Shown: positions 41,655-48,920 of the stretch, in pieces
Layout: every line of letters begins with the position of its first letter
How positions within the stretch are numbered: position 1 is the stretch's first letter
Origin: Opitutaceae bacterium
Lineage (GTDB): Bacteria > Verrucomicrobiota > Verrucomicrobiia > Opitutales > Opitutaceae
NCBI GenBank assembly: GCA_016715765.1
Contig: JADJZJ010000021.1
Span: 35,930 to 99,929, forward strand
DNA length: 64,000 bases
Direction: 5' to 3'
The notes under the pieces: generated by a model
Seen by the model: only the letters and a program-made list of their open reading frames with translations
What the model was told of the DNA's origin: nothing
Database searches by the model: none
Program-made: the position numbers and the translations under genes

Positions 41655-43979
41655 CTAAGGGCCGGCGATTTCTGCTGTGTGCAGTTCCGCAACCGCCGTC
41701 TGGCCCTTGAAATCGGGCAATGCTGCGGGATCGGAAAAGAAGATCGGCGCATCCTTCTGCAGCGGCAGGATCGCCACGGTCAGTTCGCGGGTTTTCAGCT
41801 CTTCAGCGTAGCGGCTCAGGTCCAGCTCCAGCGGCAGACCGTTGTAGAAGTCGTCCATGATCAGCTTGTCGCCGAGATAGATCCGGGCGACGTCGCCGGT
41901 GTAGCGGAGGCGCAATAGTTGACCTGACGCGGGCTGATAGTCGGCGGGCAGATTGATTTTCCACACGGCAGCATTGGCGAAGTCTGCGTCGGTGGGCGCA
42001 CTGGCGACACCGTAGGGCGTGGCGGCTGGGGGAATTTTCCGCAGCGGACCGGCGGCGCGGAGCAAATCGAACGCGACCGGAAGCGGAGCCATGGCGACGG
42101 GTGGGGCGGGATCGAACAGACGCAATGACTCCTTCTCGGTGAGCACGATGAACCGCAGGGTTTGGGTGCTGTCGCGCCGGCTGGCAGTGATGCGGTGCTC
42201 GCCGGGAACGAGCGTTAAGAGCCGGGTCGGTCCGGCCGGCGAATCAACCTCCGTGGCAAAGCAGAACTGAGTTCCGATGCCGGGGGTCGCCGCGAACCAT
42301 ACGGTCCGCTCCGACCCCTGGTCGTGCAGCGTGACCGGCTGGGCCGTGGCCCAGGTGAGCGTCACGCCATGGCCCAGTTCGAGATTGAAGGGCCAGATGA
42401 ACCGGTTGCCGGAGGGCAGGCTGACGGGGGCATCGGGAAAGGTCAGCACCGAGCCGTCGGCGAGGGTGACCGCGAACTGCACGTCGGACTTGGCGGGGAG
42501 ATCGCGTCCGCGCTCGTGGTGGTTGAAGAAAACAAAGCCACGCTGGCCGTCGGAACGCACGGACCAGCGCAGGGTGGCGACGTCGTCCTTTCCGGCGGGA
42601 CGCTGATCGGGAAGAAAGGTGTCCATGCCGGCGAGCTGTTCGCCGAACGCGTGCAGGAACCGGTGCAGGCGGCGGAGTAGGTAGTAGTGCGGACGGATCT
42701 GGCCCGCGGCGCCGAGCGGCGCCTGAAAGTCGTAGTTTTTGTGCGGCAGGTCGTTCCAGTTGGTGAACGCGGAGTCCTGCGATTCCATGAGCGGGGTGAG
42801 CTCTCCGTCGGGGTTGGTGCCGCCGTGATACATGTAGTAACCGGGGGAGTTGGAGCCGGAGCCGAGCTTGACGAGTGTGACGGCCTCAATGTCGCGCGGA
42901 TCAACAAGGATGCGCCGGTGGTAGCTGCTCATCATGCCGCCGCCGATCTCGCAGGTGAGGTAAGGGTAATGGGCGATGTCGGGCTCGTCGCGCACCTCGC
43001 GGCGGCCGAGGGCCTCGTTGGCGATGTTGGCGTCGGTGCGGAGGGTGGAGAAATGAAACCCTGCCCAGTAGTTGCCGGGCATCGACGTGAGTTCGCGATC
43101 CCAGAACCCCTCGGCGTACACCCCGTAGAGCGGGATGATTTCGCCGAACGGCATCGGCGTCTGCAACTCCGGCCAGCCGGTGCGGGTGTAGAGCGGCACG
43201 TCGAGGCCGAGTTCGACGGTGAGGCGCTTGAGTGTGAGCAGGTGTTCGGCGGGTCCGCCGTATTCGTTTTCCAGCTGGATGCCGATGACGGGTCCGCCGT
43301 CCTTCCAGAGCAGTCCGGCAACCTGCGCGGCGATCTGCGCGTAGAGTTTTTGGGTGGAAGCCAGATAGGCGGGGTCGTCGGTGCGCGCGCCGGGGCGGGC
43401 GACGATCCAGTCGGGCAGGCCGCCGTTGCGCACCTCGCCGTGGCACCACGGTCCGCAGCGGACGATGACCTTGAGGCCGGCGTCGGCGGCCGCGGTGATG
43501 AAGTCGTGCAGGTTCCGGTCGCCCGACCAGTTCCAGGCGCCTTCTGTCTCCTCGTGATGGATCCAAAAAACGTAGGTGGCGACGATGTCGATGCCGCCAG
43601 CCTTCATCTTCGCGAGTTCACCGCGCCATTTCGCGGCGGGGTAGCGCGCGTAATGGAACTCGCCCATGACGGGCGTCCAGCGCCGGCCATTGAGGAGCAG
43701 GCTGCGTGAGTCGAGCGCGAGGGTGGAACCGTCCGGAGCGCGGATGGTGCCCGTCTTGAATGTGACCGCTGGTGACGGGAGCGGGGTGGTGACGGTGAGA
43801 TTCATGGGCTGGGCGGAAAGGGAGAGATTGGCGAGGAGCAGGATGGAGATTGTAGCTACGAGCGTGAGCGAGTGGAGGTTTAGGGCCGGACCTTGGTCCG
43901 CGCCTTGAGCGCCAAGCAGCCGTCCACGCCTTCGAGGCGCGGAGCAAGCCCCGGCCCTACATTCAGGCCGCTCGATCAT
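41655..43979 (-). CDS. Exported GH35 beta-galactosidase
   Basis: The product (about 774 residues if started at ATG 43979) has the GH35 barrel: VFWIHHEETEGAWNWSGDRN, the acid/base Glu in RCGPWCHGEVRNGG and the nucleophile Glu in LTCEIGGGM. Beta-domains fill the second half. It would remove galactose from galactan, arabinogalactan or xyloglucan side chains. A hydrophobic segment (ATISILLLANLSLSAQ) looks like a signal peptide core. The codons ahead of it come from family F and B repeats (43852-43960), so the true N-terminus is uncertain; the next internal Met would lack a signal. Confidence 0.85.
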   Translation of the reverse strand: MIERPECRAGACSAPRRRGRLLGAQGADQGPALNLHSLTLVATISILLLANLSLSAQPMNLTVTTPLPSPAVTFKTGTIRAPDGSTLALDSRSLLLNGRRWTPVMGEFHYARYPAAKWRGELAKMKAGGIDIVATYVFWIHHEETEGAWNWSGDRNLHDFITAAADAGLKVIVRCGPWCHGEVRNGGLPDWIVARPGARTDDPAYLASTQKLYAQIAAQVAGLLWKDGGPVIGIQLENEYGGPAEHLLTLKRLTVELGLDVPLYTRTGWPELQTPMPFGEIIPLYGVYAEGFWDRELTSMPGNYWAGFHFSTLRTDANIANEALGRREVRDEPDIAHYPYLTCEIGGGMMSSYHRRILVDPRDIEAVTLVKLGSGSNSPGYYMYHGGTNPDGELTPLMESQDSAFTNWNDLPHKNYDFQAPLGAAGQIRPHYYLLRRLHRFLHAFGEQLAGMDTFLPDQRPAGKDDVATLRWSVRSDGQRGFVFFNHHERGRDLPAKSDVQFAVTLADGSVLTFPDAPVSLPSGNRFIWPFNLELGHGVTLTWATAQPVTLHDQGSERTVWFAATPGIGTQFCFATEVDSPAGPTRLLTLVPGEHRITASRRDSTQTLRFIVLTEKESLRLFDPAPPVAMAPLPVAFDLLRAAGPLRKIPPAATPYGVASAPTDADFANAAVWKINLPADYQPASGQLLRLRYTGDVARIYLGDKLIMDDFYNGLPLELDLSRYAEELKTRELTVAILPLQKDAPIFFSDPAALPDFKGQTAVAELHTAEIAGP
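43852..43960. repeat. Family F and family B hairpins at the 5' end of GH35
   Basis: A family F arm (GTAGCTACGAGCGTGAGCG) at 43852-43875 is followed by family B (TAGGGCCGGACC TT) at 43880-43904 and a facing partial B arm (GCCCCGGCCCTAC) at 43941-43960. Reading of the minus strand here gives NLHSLTLVAT just ahead of the GH35 signal peptide core. Confidence 0.85.
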
Positions 43980-44025
43980 GCTTGGAGTTGCCTGGTAGTC
44001 ATGCGGTTTGGGCCCAGGGCCGCGC

Positions 44026-46530
44026 TCATCGCGGATCCACCGAGGCGTCCTGAATGGGTGTCTCCTCTGGCGCGCAACCGGCGGAGTCGGTGACGGTGAA
44101 ATTGCCGCGCAGCCGGATGTCCGAGGACGACGCGCCAACCATCACGGTGAAACGTCCGGGTTCGACCTCCCACTGCTGATCCCGGTTGTAGAGGGCGAGA
44201 TCGGCGCGAGTGAGGGCGAAGGTGACCGTGCGGGTCTCACCGGGGGCGAGGTGCACACGCGTAAAGCCGCGCAGGACCTGATCAAAGGTCACAACCGAAC
44301 TGTAGTCGTCACGCAGGTAAAGCTGCACGACCTCGTCGCCGGCCCGGGTGCCGGTGTTGGTGACATCGCAGGAAACGGCGATAGTTGCAGCCGGGGACGT
44401 TGACCCCGGTTCGGAACCGGGCTCAGCGAGCCCGGCTACAGCGGGCCGATCCGGCGTGATCCGCAGGTTTGCATAGGCGAAGGTCGTGTAGCTGAGGCCG
44501 TGGCCGAAAGCGAAGAGCGGGCCCGTGACCTGTCCATAATCCTGCGCCTGCGAGCCGGGCCGGGCAGGGAAGTTGAGCGGCAACTGGCCGACACTGCGCG
44601 GGAACGTGACCGGGAGCCGGCCGGCAGGATTGTAATCGCCCAGGAGAACGTCGGCGAGGGCACAGCCGCCGTCTTCGCCGGGAAACCACAGCTCGACGAT
44701 GGCATCCACGTGTTGTGCGGCCCAATTGACGCTGAGGGCGCGGCCGTTGCTGAGGACGAGGACCAGCGGCTTGCCGGTGGCGTGTAGGGCTTCGAGCAAG
44801 TCCTGCTGGTTGCCGGGCAGGTCGAGACTGATGCGGCTGGCGGATTCACGGCAGAGTTCGTCGGTCTCGCCGAGCGCGGCGATGATCACGTCCACGTCCT
44901 GCGCGGCGGCCACGGCGGCGGCGATGCCGGCGCGCACATCGGCGGGCATGGCCGGCTTGAGGATGTCGCTTTCCGGCCACGCGGCATCCTTGGCGGCGAC
45001 GCCCTGGGCATAGCGCACTTCCACCTGTGACCCGAGGGCTGCGCGCAGGCCGGAGAGCGGTGTGACGAAGTCGAGCCGCTGCGCGCCGTAACGCGACCAC
45101 CACGCGTGGGGATCGTCCGCCAGCGGACCCGCGACGAGGACTTTGCGGAGTTTCGCGCGGTCGAGCGGCAGGGAACTCCGGTCGTTTTTCAACAGGATGA
45201 TGGATTCGCGGGCGGCCTGGCGGGCTATGGCGAGATGCGCGGCGGTGCGGACCGTGCGGTCGGCTTCGGCCGGGTTCACGTAGGGATGGTCGAAGAGACC
45301 GAGGAGGAATTTGACGCGGAGCACGTCGCGGACGCGGGCGTCGATGACGTCGGGGCCGAGCCAGCCGTCGCGCACGAGTTGGCGAAGCGGCTGCAGATAA
45401 TCGGCGGGTGGAGTGAAGTTGGTGCGAATGTTGAGTCCGGCCGCGACGGATTGGCGGATGGCGTCGGCGGGCGTGGCCGCGGTGCGGTGCTTGGCGTGGA
45501 GGAATTCGACGGCGCCGCTGTCCGAGACGACGTAACCCTTGAAACCCCATCCGGTGCGCAGGATGTCGGTGAGGAACCGCCGGTTCGCCTCGATCGGGAT
45601 GCCGTCGTAATCGTTGTAGGAAGCCATGACGCCGAGGGCGCCGGCGTCACGGACGGCGCGGCGAAACGGCTCCAGGTGGAGCACCTGCACTTCGCTCCAG
45701 GTGGCCTGCGGATCGGTGCGGGCATGGCCGTCGCGCCCGCCTTTAGGAATGCTGTAAACGGCGAAGTGCTTGAGCGTGGAGGCGACGCCCGACTCCTGCA
45801 GTCCGCGCACCTGCTCGACCCCGAGCGTGGCGGTCAGGAAGGGATCCTCGGAGTAGCATTCGACCACGCGGCCCCAGCGGGGATCGCGGGAGAGATCGAG
45901 GACGGGCGAGTACAGGTTGGAGTAACCGAGGGCCCGGCCCTCGCGGCCGGTGACGCGGCCGATCTCCCGTACGAGGACGGGATTCCATGTGCTGGCGACG
46001 CCGACCTGTGCCGGGAAGCTGGTGGCGCGTGAATGCAGCAGGCCTCGAATGCCCTCGTTGGTGAAGTCCACCGGGATGCCGAGGCGGGTGCGCTCGATGA
46101 ACCAGCGTTGCACCTCGTTGATCGCGCGGGTGTGTTGCGGCCAGGGCAGGTCGTTGTCCGGGTCGGCGAGGTTGTTGGTCCAGCCGGTGTTGCCGTTGAT
46201 GTGTTCGTCGATGTTGCCGATGCCGTCCTTCCAGATGGCAGAGTCCCACGCCGGGGTGGGCAGTTCGTCTTTCAGGACGCGCGGAAAACCGTAGAGCGTG
46301 GCGAGCTGGGCGGTTTTCTCCTCCAGCGTCATCCGGCCGAGCAGGTCGGTGATGCGGTCCTCGATGGCGATCGCAGGATCCTCATAGGGATCGCGGGTCC
46401 CGTTCTTGTTCAAGTCGGTCCAACCCTCGTGATAGAGGGCCGCGGTGGGTTGAGGACGGATGAAGTAGTCGGACGGCGGGGTCGCGGCGGGGAGCGACGG
46501 GCAGAAAAGTGGGAGTGCAAGAAATTGCAT
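44026..46530 (-). CDS. GH3 beta-glucosidase/beta-xylosidase
   Basis: The product (about 834 residues) has the three GH3 parts: the (alpha/beta)8 domain with RVTGREGRALGYSN and the nucleophile Asp in YVVSDSGAVEFL, the alpha/beta sandwich, and a fibronectin-III-like C-terminus (TNTGTRAGDEVVQLYLRD). The N-terminal segment DLNKNGTRDPYEDPAIAIED contains an EF-hand-like Ca loop seen in the exported subgroup. Start MQFLALPLFCPSLPAA gives a weak signal peptide. A REP-type insertion (44405-44439) lies between the second and third parts. Substrate (xylo- or gluco-oligosaccharide) is not resolved. Confidence 0.88.
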   Translation of the reverse strand: MQFLALPLFCPSLPAATPPSDYFIRPQPTAALYHEGWTDLNKNGTRDPYEDPAIAIEDRITDLLGRMTLEEKTAQLATLYGFPRVLKDELPTPAWDSAIWKDGIGNIDEHINGNTGWTNNLADPDNDLPWPQHTRAINEVQRWFIERTRLGIPVDFTNEGIRGLLHSRATSFPAQVGVASTWNPVLVREIGRVTGREGRALGYSNLYSPVLDLSRDPRWGRVVECYSEDPFLTATLGVEQVRGLQESGVASTLKHFAVYSIPKGGRDGHARTDPQATWSEVQVLHLEPFRRAVRDAGALGVMASYNDYDGIPIEANRRFLTDILRTGWGFKGYVVSDSGAVEFLHAKHRTAATPADAIRQSVAAGLNIRTNFTPPADYLQPLRQLVRDGWLGPDVIDARVRDVLRVKFLLGLFDHPYVNPAEADRTVRTAAHLAIARQAARESIILLKNDRSSLPLDRAKLRKVLVAGPLADDPHAWWSRYGAQRLDFVTPLSGLRAALGSQVEVRYAQGVAAKDAAWPESDILKPAMPADVRAGIAAAVAAAQDVDVIIAALGETDELCRESASRISLDLPGNQQDLLEALHATGKPLVLVLSNGRALSVNWAAQHVDAIVELWFPGEDGGCALADVLLGDYNPAGRLPVTFPRSVGQLPLNFPARPGSQAQDYGQVTGPLFAFGHGLSYTTFAYANLRITPDRPAVAGLAEPGSEPGSTSPAATIAVSCDVTNTGTRAGDEVVQLYLRDDYSSVVTFDQVLRGFTRVHLAPGETRTVTFALTRADLALYNRDQQWEVEPGRFTVMVGASSSDIRLRGNFTVTDSAGCAPEETPIQDASVDPR
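44405..44439 (-). repeat. GTAG-headed hairpin (family I) inside the GH3 gene
   Basis: Read on the minus strand from 44439: GTAGCCGGGCTCGCTGAGCC, an 8-bp stem CCGGGCTC / GAGCCCGG, then CGGTTCCGAACCGGGG, a second stem. The in-frame translation AVAGLAEPGSEPGSTS interrupts the junction of the GH3 linker and the FnIII-like domain. Confidence 0.7.
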
Positions 46531-46552
46531 CCGTAAAAATGCCGGAAAGCAC

Positions 46553-46593
46553 CCAAACCGCTTTGTCACGTAATACGTGACAAAGCGGTTTGG
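46553..46593. promoter_or_regulatory. 41-bp perfect palindrome before the GH3 gene
   Basis: Two perfect 20-bp arms (46553-46572 and 46574-46593) around one central base. The core reads TTTGTCACGTAATACGTGAC. It lies 23 nt upstream of the GH3 start, where an operator would act. No T-run follows, so it is not a terminator. A second related site is at 46744-46768. The gene-free stretch is 46531-46841. Confidence 0.6.
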
Positions 46594-46743
46594 CGTCGAG
46601 GGAAGGGGACGAGGCAGGAGAAAGGGGAGAAGCCGGAGAAAGGATTTCAATCGCGAAGAAACGTAAAGGGACGCGAATTGGGAAAGAAGGGCGTGTCTTT
46701 GACCTGCCCTGGTCGGGAGAAATGACAGGGCATGCCCTAACCA

Positions 46744-46768
46744 ATTTGTAACGTATTGCGTTACAAAT
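46744..46768. promoter_or_regulatory. Second palindrome related to the 41-bp site
   Basis: ATTTGTAACG and CGTTACAAAT (10-bp perfect arms) flank a 5-nt centre. Aligned with the 46553-46593 core, it fits TTTGTMACGTAWTRCG with its mirrored half. Two copies in one promoter gap support a DNA-binding dimer, possibly LacI- or GntR-type. Confidence 0.5.
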
Positions 46769-46841
46769 ATGCTTGGGCCCGGGAGGGAGGGGAGAAACGG
46801 GCCGGGGACCCGCCGTGCTTGGGTAAATGCGTCCGGTGCGT

Positions 46842-47819
46842 TCATGGGTTCTTCAGCACGAGCATATCATCGCGTTCCTCGATCTCGAGGAAGCGCATGC
46901 GCTCGTGCGGCGGGTCGTTGGGTTGGTGGAGGGCGAGCATGAGCTGGCCGTCGAAGCGGCGGAAGAGCATGGGGTGGCCGCCGTCGGCCTCGAAGAGCGC
47001 GGTGGGCGACTGGCGCCACGGGCCGGCGAGTTTCCCGGAATCGGAGGTGGCGATGCCGACGCCATAGCCACTCTTGGTGCCGCTGGACCAGAGCAGGAGT
47101 AGTTTGCCGCTGCGCGTGCGATGAAACCAGGGGCCGTCGGTGACGTGACAACCGTACTGTTCGGACTTCAGGCTCCACGGTGCATCGCTGCCGTGAAAGA
47201 GCAGACGGGGTTCGCCGACGGTGGCGGAGAGATCGGCGGTGAGTTGGATGAACTCCACCGTGCCGTCCCTGATCTGCACCCACTCGTGGCAGAACACCAT
47301 GTAGGGCACGCCGTCCTCGACCCAGAGCGTACCGTCGAGGGTCATCAGGTCCCCGGGCAGGGTGGGGCGGTTGGCGAAGGGTTGGAAGGGGCCGAGCGGG
47401 GTTTCGGCCACGAGCACCTGCGAGCCACGCTGCACGCGCGGGAGCCAGCCGGGCCACTGCTCGGGCAGCAAGTGCGATGAATCGAAGGTGAGGAAGAGAT
47501 AATATTTGCCACGGTAGGTGTGGATCTCCGGCGCCCAGATGCCGCGATCGGCCCACCATTCGGCGGGGCGCTCAAAGACCGTGGTCGGGCCGGTCCACGT
47601 TTCGAGGTCAGGGCTCGTGTACGCGACGACGGCGGCGCGGCGGTTGGGTCCGCGGGCGGAAAAATACATCGTGTAGGTCTGCGTGGCCGGATCGGGCCGC
47701 ACGCAGCCGTCACGGGCACGGAGATCGGCCCGGCTGATCGGACCGAATTTCGGCGGGTCGTCGGGGAGCGGGTTGCCGAAGTCGGGCGAGCCGTCGGGTC
47801 GCCAGCCGAACGGCTGCAC
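46842..47819 (-). CDS. GH43 domain, C-terminal half of a frameshifted GH43-GH43 protein
   Basis: The first coding residues here, QPFGWRPDGSPDFGNPLPD, are the natural end of the preceding GH43 domain; a second GH43 domain follows. Its three acid residues are visible: Asp in RARDGCVRPD, Asp in MTLDGTLWVED and Glu in GIWAPEIHTY. There is no signal peptide and the apparent GTG start (V of RVQPFGW) is not credible. The reading frame is restored by removing one base at 47854-47856 in the gene at 47710-48738. Most likely this is one tandem GH43 enzyme acting on arabinoxylan or arabinan. Confidence 0.75.
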   Translation of the reverse strand: MQPFGWRPDGSPDFGNPLPDDPPKFGPISRADLRARDGCVRPDPATQTYTMYFSARGPNRRAAVVAYTSPDLETWTGPTTVFERPAEWWADRGIWAPEIHTYRGKYYLFLTFDSSHLLPEQWPGWLPRVQRGSQVLVAETPLGPFQPFANRPTLPGDLMTLDGTLWVEDGVPYMVFCHEWVQIRDGTVEFIQLTADLSATVGEPRLLFHGSDAPWSLKSEQYGCHVTDGPWFHRTRSGKLLLLWSSGTKSGYGVGIATSDSGKLAGPWRQSPTALFEADGGHPMLFRRFDGQLMLALHQPNDPPHERMRFLEIEERDDMLVLKNP

Positions 47820-48738
47820 GCGGGTGTGGCGATTGGGGTCGTCGAGGGGATCGCCCTTTGATGGCGCGGTAATTGCGCGCGTGGTAGACGATCAGGTCGG
47901 TGCCGTCGGGCGCGGTGGTGAAGGAGTTGTGCCCCGGGCCGAAGACGCGGTCGGATTCGCTGGTGGCAAAGACGGGCGCGGACGATTTGTGCCAGGATTT
48001 CGAGTCGAGTAGATCGGCGTCGGTCGCAGCGGAGAGCAGGCCGAGGCAATACTCGGCGCCTGTGCCGGCGGCGGAGTAGGTGACCCAGACGCGACCGTGG
48101 CGGATCAGAACCGCGGGGCCTTCGTTGACCGCAAAGCGCACCTTCTCCCAGTCGTACTCCGGCTGCGACAAACGCACGGGCTTACCGCCTAGTGTCACGG
48201 GGTCCTGGAGTGGAGCGAGGTAGAGGCACGTGTTGCCGCCCACGGCGGGGTCGTGCTGCGCCCAGAGCAGGTAGCGCCGGCCGGCGTGAACGAAGGGGGT
48301 GGCGTCGAGCGCGAAGGTGTCGAAATGGGTGCGCAATTGACCGCGTTCAATCCACGTGCCTTCGAGCGGATTGGCGGCGGGGTTCTCGAGAACGTAGATG
48401 CGAATTTTCCAAATGTCCTCCGCATCGCCGGCCGCGAAGTAGATGAACCATTTGCCGTCGATGTGGTGCAGTTCCGGCGCCCAGATATGCGCGCCCATCG
48501 GTCCGGCGGCGTGCTTGCGCCAGATCACTTGCGGTGCGGCGGTGGCAAGTCCCGCAATCGTGGGGGCGCGGCGGAGTTCGAGGCGGTCGTATTCCGGGAC
48601 AGTGGCGGTGAAATAATAGAAGCCGTCAGGGTGCCGCGTAATATGCGGGTCGGCGCGCTGGTGAATGAGCGGATTAGGAATCGCGGCCGCGAGGGAGAGG
48701 GCGGAAAGCATGAGCGGGAGGAAAAGGGCGCGGCGCAT
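47710..48738 (-). CDS. GH43 arabinosidase/xylosidase, N-terminal half of a frameshifted GH43-GH43 protein
   Basis: The product has a signal peptide (MRRALFLPLMLSALSLAAA) and a five-bladed GH43 propeller: catalytic Asp in RADPHITRH, Asp in FALDATPFVH and Glu in IWAPELHH. It should release arabinose or xylose outside the cytoplasm. After YHARNYRAIKG (near 47857) the frame turns into Arg/Pro-rich sequence, while the expected continuation DPLDDPNRHTRVQPFGW is in the +1 frame. The break is at AAAGGGCGAT, where AAAGGCGAT would restore it. Sequencing error and a real lesion are both possible. Confidence 0.8.
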   Translation of the reverse strand: MRRALFLPLMLSALSLAAAIPNPLIHQRADPHITRHPDGFYYFTATVPEYDRLELRRAPTIAGLATAAPQVIWRKHAAGPMGAHIWAPELHHIDGKWFIYFAAGDAEDIWKIRIYVLENPAANPLEGTWIERGQLRTHFDTFALDATPFVHAGRRYLLWAQHDPAVGGNTCLYLAPLQDPVTLGGKPVRLSQPEYDWEKVRFAVNEGPAVLIRHGRVWVTYSAAGTGAEYCLGLLSAATDADLLDSKSWHKSSAPVFATSESDRVFGPGHNSFTTAPDGTDLIVYHARNYRAIKGRSPRRPQSPHPRAAVRLATRRLARLRQPAPRRPAEIRSDQPGRSPCP

Positions 48739-48782
48739 CGGGTTCCGGTTTACCGCCGGGCTGATTGATGGCGCAGGCCGAG

Positions 48783-48920
48783 CCGCCCGTCCGGAGGCCG
48801 GGCGCTACCTGGGGCAAAGTTGCTTCTGGGCGTCATCATCAAGCGAGTGCGAACGGGAAAGTGGGTGCTCGGGCGGTTCGCCCGAGGTGGCTAGGGTGCG
48901 GGCGGGCCGCCCGCGCTCCC
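48783..48920. repeat. Family E arm and family H hairpin between GH43 and GH115
   Basis: A single reverse family E arm (GCCCGTCCGGAGGCCGGGCG) is at 48783-48809 and a family H hairpin (read on minus TGGGAGCGCGGGC) at 48901-48920, overlapping the last codons of GH115. A third short hairpin (GCTCGGGCGGTTCGCCCGAG) is at about 48869-48888. Confidence 0.75.

Noticed and set aside
46553..46593. The 41-bp palindrome as an intrinsic terminator of the upstream GH43 gene
   Set aside because: No T-run follows on either strand, and it is 23 nt from the GH3 start rather than just after the GH43 stop.
47850..47862. AAAGGGC in the GH43 frameshift as a programmed -1 slippery heptamer
   Set aside because: The zero frame reads AAA GGG C, not the A AAG GGC phase needed for -1 slippage, and the needed change is +1. 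No stimulatory stem was obvious.
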